DNA of 11,388 nucleotides from assembly GCA_031261765.1 (NCBI GenBank), contig JAISJA010000114.1, forward strand, positions 1 through 11,388, read 5' to 3'. Within the stretch, counting starts at the first letter, position 1. Each line of letters starts with the position of its first letter. The notes beneath the pieces are model-generated. The model searched no databases. It worked only from the letters and a program-made list of their open reading frames with translations, and was not told the DNA's origin. A program made the translations under genes and the position numbers. The stretch is from Coriobacteriales bacterium. GTDB lineage: Bacteria > Actinomycetota > Coriobacteriia > Coriobacteriales > UBA8131. Shown here piece after piece: positions 7,019-11,388 of the stretch.

Positions 7019-8029
7019 ATGATTAACGTGAACATAGTGGTCATAGGAGGAGGTACCGGAGCGCCCAAGAGCATACAGGCGTCACTTGCGCTTGGTGCGG
7101 ACACGTCTGCGGTAGTAGCAATGGCAGACGACGGTGGCTCGTCCGGGCTCATAAGGTCTTCTACAGGACAGCTGCCGCCCGGCGACGTGCGCAAGTGCCT
7201 TATCGCCATGGCAGACGACGCAAAAGCCGGCTGGGCACAGGCATTCTCATATAGGTTCGACTATATAAACGGCCATGCCCTTGGAAACCTCATATTAAGC
7301 GCGCTCACAGACGTGGCAGGTTCGCTGCCGAAAGCCATAGAGCGCTGCGAGACGTTACTTGGCTGCAGGGGCCACGTGTATCCGTCAACGCTTGATAGCA
7401 TAATATTATGTGGGCATACTCGCGACGGACGTGATATAAACGGGCAAGCCGACATATGCGCGTCCAGTACGGCTATAGACAGCGTGTCGATAAAACCGGA
7501 CGCTGCCGCGTACGCGCCGGCCGTTAACGCGATACTTAACGCCGACGTAATCTTACTTGGCCCGGGGTCGTTGTTCACGTCTATTATCCCTAACCTGCTT
7601 GTAAGAGGCATAACCCGCGCCATCCGCGAGTCAGGGGCCATCGTGATATTCGTTGCGCCTTTAGCCGACGCGCAGGGTGAGACATGGGGGTTCTCTTACG
7701 CGGAGACGCTGGAGTCATTGCTGTCGTATGGCCTTGACGGCGCGCTCAGCGCCATGCTTATAAACAATCCGGGGCGCAAAGAGGCATGTGGCACCGCAAC
7801 CGGCGTGTTCAAAGCCGTCAGCGGACAAGACGACTATACTAGCAAGCTATATAACAAGCCTGAGAACATAGCAATACGCGATAGCGATATAGATAGGATA
7901 TGCTCGCATGGAGTGCGGCCAGTACTTGCCAACCTGTGCGACGCGAGGCATCCCTCATCACACGACGTGGGACTTTTAGCGGCGGGCATAGACGACATTA
8001 TCTCGTCTGTCCGGGCAGGTGGCGTATAA
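7019..8029 (+). CDS. yvcK: YvcK/GlmR gluconeogenesis factor (CofD-like fold)
   Basis: Cytoplasmic protein of the YvcK/CofD-like family. It binds UDP-GlcNAc in Bacillus and links carbon source to peptidoglycan precursor supply. The 336-residue product has the phosphate-binding VVIGGGTGAPKSIQASL (7-23), AMADDGGSSGLIR (34-46), QLPPGDVRKCL (51-61), GHALGNLIL (85-93) and VILLGPGSLFTSIIPNLLV (177-195), all in family order. ATG at 7019 is chosen as the first in-frame start giving a normal N-terminus. A GTG three codons later (7028) is an equally good candidate, as neither has a clear Shine-Dalgarno. It lies 42 bases after rapZ. The stop is directly followed by the whiA start with one base between them. 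Confidence 0.94.
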   Translation: MINVNIVVIGGGTGAPKSIQASLALGADTSAVVAMADDGGSSGLIRSSTGQLPPGDVRKCLIAMADDAKAGWAQAFSYRFDYINGHALGNLILSALTDVAGSLPKAIERCETLLGCRGHVYPSTLDSIILCGHTRDGRDINGQADICASSTAIDSVSIKPDAAAYAPAVNAILNADVILLGPGSLFTSIIPNLLVRGITRAIRESGAIVIFVAPLADAQGETWGFSYAETLESLLSYGLDGALSAMLINNPGRKEACGTATGVFKAVSGQDDYTSKLYNKPENIAIRDSDIDRICSHGVRPVLANLCDARHPSSHDVGLLAAGIDDIISSVRAGGV

Positions 8030-8030
8030 C

Positions 8031-8954
8031 ATGTCTTTCTGCGCTGAGATAAAAGACGAGCTCGCACGTATAGTACCTGAACATAAAACGTGTCGAGTCG
8101 CGGAGCTGGCCGCGATATCCCGCATAGACGGGCATGTCGTAGGCGGAATGTCTTTGGAGATATCGGTTGAGAACGCCGCCGTCGCCAGGATAATCATACG
8201 GCTTCTGCACGAACTGTATTCGCTTAAGACGTCTATAACCACGCAGCGCCCGTTTGCGAACAGGGCGACTAATTATACGATCATCGTGCCTGCGCAGGCT
8301 AATAGCAAAGCGGCCATATCCGACCTTGGGCTTGACGACAAAGCCCACATAGACGAAGGCGCCAGGTTAGAGATCACGCACGCGCAATGTTGCAAGGCGT
8401 CTTATCTCCGCGGTGCGTTTCTGGCGTGCGGCTTCGTATCGGACCCGCGTAGCAAGGCGCATTTCGAGCTCGCGTGCGACGATGACACGCTCGCTCGCAC
8501 GCTCATAGCGTTAATGGCCGAATGCGGTATTAAGGCACATAGCGCCACGTGGCACCACAACTGGGTCGTCTACCTTAAGGACGCCGACCAGATAACCGAT
8601 TTCTTCGCGCTCACCGGTGCGCATAAGGCGGTATTGGCCATAGAGAACACCCGTGTCACGAAGTCCATACGCAACGAGGAGAACAGGCTCGTGAACGCCG
8701 AGATAGCGAACCAGGTGAAGTCCGCGAAGGCGTCTATAGAACAGGTACGCCAGATGAGGCTATTACTTGAGCGCGTCGGAAGCGACGGGCTGCCCCCGGC
8801 GCTGGTGGGGATAATAAACCTACGGTTGGAACACCCTGACGTGTCATTGCGCGAACTGGGCCGTCTTGCTAGTCCGCCTCTGTCAAAATCGGCAGTGTAC
8901 CACCGCATAAGGCGCATAGAGGAAATGGCAGCACACTATGACGAAGAAGAATAA
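8031..8954 (+). CDS. whiA: DNA-binding protein WhiA
   Basis: WhiA is a DNA-binding protein with a homing-endonuclease-like LAGLIDADG fold joined to a C-terminal helix-turn-helix. It controls sporulation septation in Streptomyces and influences division in other Gram-positives. The 307-residue product starts MSFCAEIKDELARI and continues CRVAELAAISRIDG (21-34). It has the central YLRGAFLACGFVSDP (125-139), then EENRLVNAEIANQVKSAKAS (216-235). The C-terminal HTH segment is around 255-298, with LRELGRLASPPLSKSAVYHR (273-292). I prefer ATG 8031 over the in-frame GTG at 8019. The ATG sits about eight bases after CAGGTGG (8016-8022) and gives the family's standard MSF opening. Its TAA overlaps the presumed upstream part of the gap promoter. 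Confidence 0.95.
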   Translation: MSFCAEIKDELARIVPEHKTCRVAELAAISRIDGHVVGGMSLEISVENAAVARIIIRLLHELYSLKTSITTQRPFANRATNYTIIVPAQANSKAAISDLGLDDKAHIDEGARLEITHAQCCKASYLRGAFLACGFVSDPRSKAHFELACDDDTLARTLIALMAECGIKAHSATWHHNWVVYLKDADQITDFFALTGAHKAVLAIENTRVTKSIRNEENRLVNAEIANQVKSAKASIEQVRQMRLLLERVGSDGLPPALVGIINLRLEHPDVSLRELGRLASPPLSKSAVYHRIRRIEEMAAHYDEEE

Positions 8955-8957
8955 TAG

Positions 8958-8963
8958 TATAAT
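8958..8963 (+). promoter_or_regulatory. Possible -10 element of an internal promoter for gap-pgk-tpiA
   Basis: A perfect TATAAT begins four bases after the whiA stop, in a short A/T-rich gap of 59 bases that stands out from the surrounding sequence. Transcription would start near 8970 and give a leader of about 44 bases to gap. No good -35 is found 16-18 bases upstream (ACTATG-like), so an activator or a weak promoter would be needed. A separate promoter for the glycolytic genes is plausible because they need much higher expression than whiA. Confidence 0.4.
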
Positions 8964-9002
8964 TATCTAACATATTTTGTGAAAGGTAAGATTCAGGAAA
9001 TT

Positions 9003-10015
<1,013 letters not shown>

Positions 10016-10053
10016 GTTTGACGCCGCGCAAGGGAAACTATAGAGAAGATAAC

Positions 10054-11250
<1,197 letters not shown>

Positions 11251-11261
11251 TAACGTCATCT

Positions 11262-11287
11262 ATGGATAAGCGCAAACCGCTGGTAGC
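11262..11287 (+). repeat. Direct repeat copy 1 (tpiA start)
   Basis: 26 bases matching 11354-11379 at 25 positions. The offset between copies is 92 bases. It lies 11 bases after the pgk stop codon. Confidence 0.95.
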
Positions 11288-11297
11288 TAACCCCACC

Positions 11298-11326
11298 CGT
11301 CATTTTGGGCTTGACCCGGAATCCAT
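11298..11326 (+). repeat. Palindromic element resembling a dispersed bacterial repeat
   Basis: CGTCATTTTGGGCTTGAC runs into CCGGAATCCAT. ATTTTGGG (11302-11309) pairs with CCCGGAAT (11315-11322) around a CTTGA loop, using two G-U pairs in RNA. The layout CGTCATTCC-palindrome-GGAATCCA is familiar from short dispersed palindromic repeats in many bacterial genomes. Their translation typically gives the RHSGLDPESM-like peptide also seen here (RHFGLDPESM). No T-run follows, so it is not a canonical terminator. The similarity is from memory and copy number in this genome is unknown. Confidence 0.55.
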
Positions 11327-11353
11327 GGCTTGAAACAGAATAGGAGCAGCATA

Positions 11354-11379
11354 ATGGATAAACGCAAACCGCTGGTAGC
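11354..11379 (+). repeat. Direct repeat copy 2 (functional tpiA start)
   Basis: Second copy of the 26-base repeat. This copy carries the upstream ribosome binding site and continues in frame into tpiA, so it is the working copy. Confidence 0.95.
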
Positions 11380-11388
11380 GGGCAATTG
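11354..11388 (+). CDS. tpiA: Triosephosphate isomerase (N-terminus only, cut by window edge)
   Basis: Only the first 11 codons plus two bases are inside the window: MDKRKPLVAGN and the start of a TG- codon, which fits the typical KPLVAGNWKMN opening of TpiA, where N and K are catalytic. TpiA interconverts dihydroxyacetone phosphate and glyceraldehyde 3-phosphate. TAGGAG at 11341-11346 lies seven bases before the ATG. It follows gap and pgk, the standard actinobacterial and firmicute order, which supports the call despite the short stretch. The 103-base gap from pgk is enlarged by a duplicated copy of this start and a palindromic element. Confidence 0.85.
   Translation, partial: MDKRKPLVAGN

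Larger units (their letters stand above)
11262..11333 (+). pseudogene. Duplicated tpiA start fragment fused to a repeat element
   Basis: The first 26 bases (11262-11287) copy the start of tpiA at 11354-11379 with one silent difference (AAG against AAA). The frame then continues out of tpiA into the palindromic element and stops at TGA 11331-11333. This would give a 23-residue peptide that opens MDKRKPLVA and then reads PTRHFGLDPESMA. No ribosome binding site precedes its ATG, so translation is doubtful. I read it as a broken gene fragment left by an insertion or duplication event, not as a functional gene. A role as an upstream reading frame affecting tpiA cannot be excluded. Confidence 0.7.

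Noticed and set aside
10018..10044. TTGACG and TATAGA between gap and pgk as a promoter
   Set aside because: The spacer is only 15 bases and transcription would begin almost at the pgk ATG. pgk is well explained as co-transcribed with gap.
11302..11322. Stem-loop after pgk as a transcription terminator
   Set aside because: No T-run follows the stem, it has two G-U pairs, and tpiA follows in the same direction with its own ribosome binding site.

Overview
The window looks like a housekeeping stretch from a bacterium of the Actinomycetota, most plausibly a Coriobacteriia-like lineage. The reasons are the tlyA-nadK-recN gene order (the order known from mycobacteria), the rapZ-yvcK-whiA trio followed directly by gap-pgk-tpiA, a RapZ with the actinobacterial GxxGxGR form of the Walker A loop, and a WhiA with full LAGLIDADG-like and helix-turn-helix parts. 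Base composition is moderate, TTA codons are common (so not Streptomyces-like), and ATA is the dominant isoleucine codon even in gap and pgk. The taxonomic call is an inference from these features.

Layout: on the minus strand, positions 1-1480 hold threonine synthase (thrC), running off the left edge with only its extreme C-terminus missing. A 129-base divergent intergenic region follows, with a probable plus-strand promoter, a short-word repeat array and a small GC-rich hairpin. From 1610 to the right edge all genes are on the plus strand: an archaeal-type phosphoglycerate-mutase-family enzyme (probably homoserine kinase), a TlyA-type rRNA methyltransferase without its S4 domain, NAD kinase, RecN, RapZ, YvcK/GlmR, WhiA, glyceraldehyde-3-phosphate dehydrogenase, phosphoglycerate kinase, and the first codons of triosephosphate isomerase.

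How the genes work together: thrC and the phosphoglycerate-mutase homologue probably perform the last two steps of threonine synthesis (homoserine to phosphohomoserine to threonine). tlyA, nadK and recN form a conserved actinobacterial block for rRNA modification, NADP supply and DNA repair. rapZ, yvcK and whiA form a regulatory block linked to cell envelope, central carbon use and division. gap, pgk and tpiA are the lower-glycolysis operon, with a likely extra promoter in front of gap.

Most of the window is ordinary. The most unusual spots are the pgk-tpiA junction, where the first 26 bases of tpiA are duplicated 92 bases upstream and fused to a palindromic element resembling a dispersed bacterial repeat; the TlyA that lacks its RNA-binding domain; and the thrC/homoserine-kinase-like pairing with its repeat-bearing shared control region. 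I saw no tRNA, rRNA, CRISPR array, insertion sequence or defence system.
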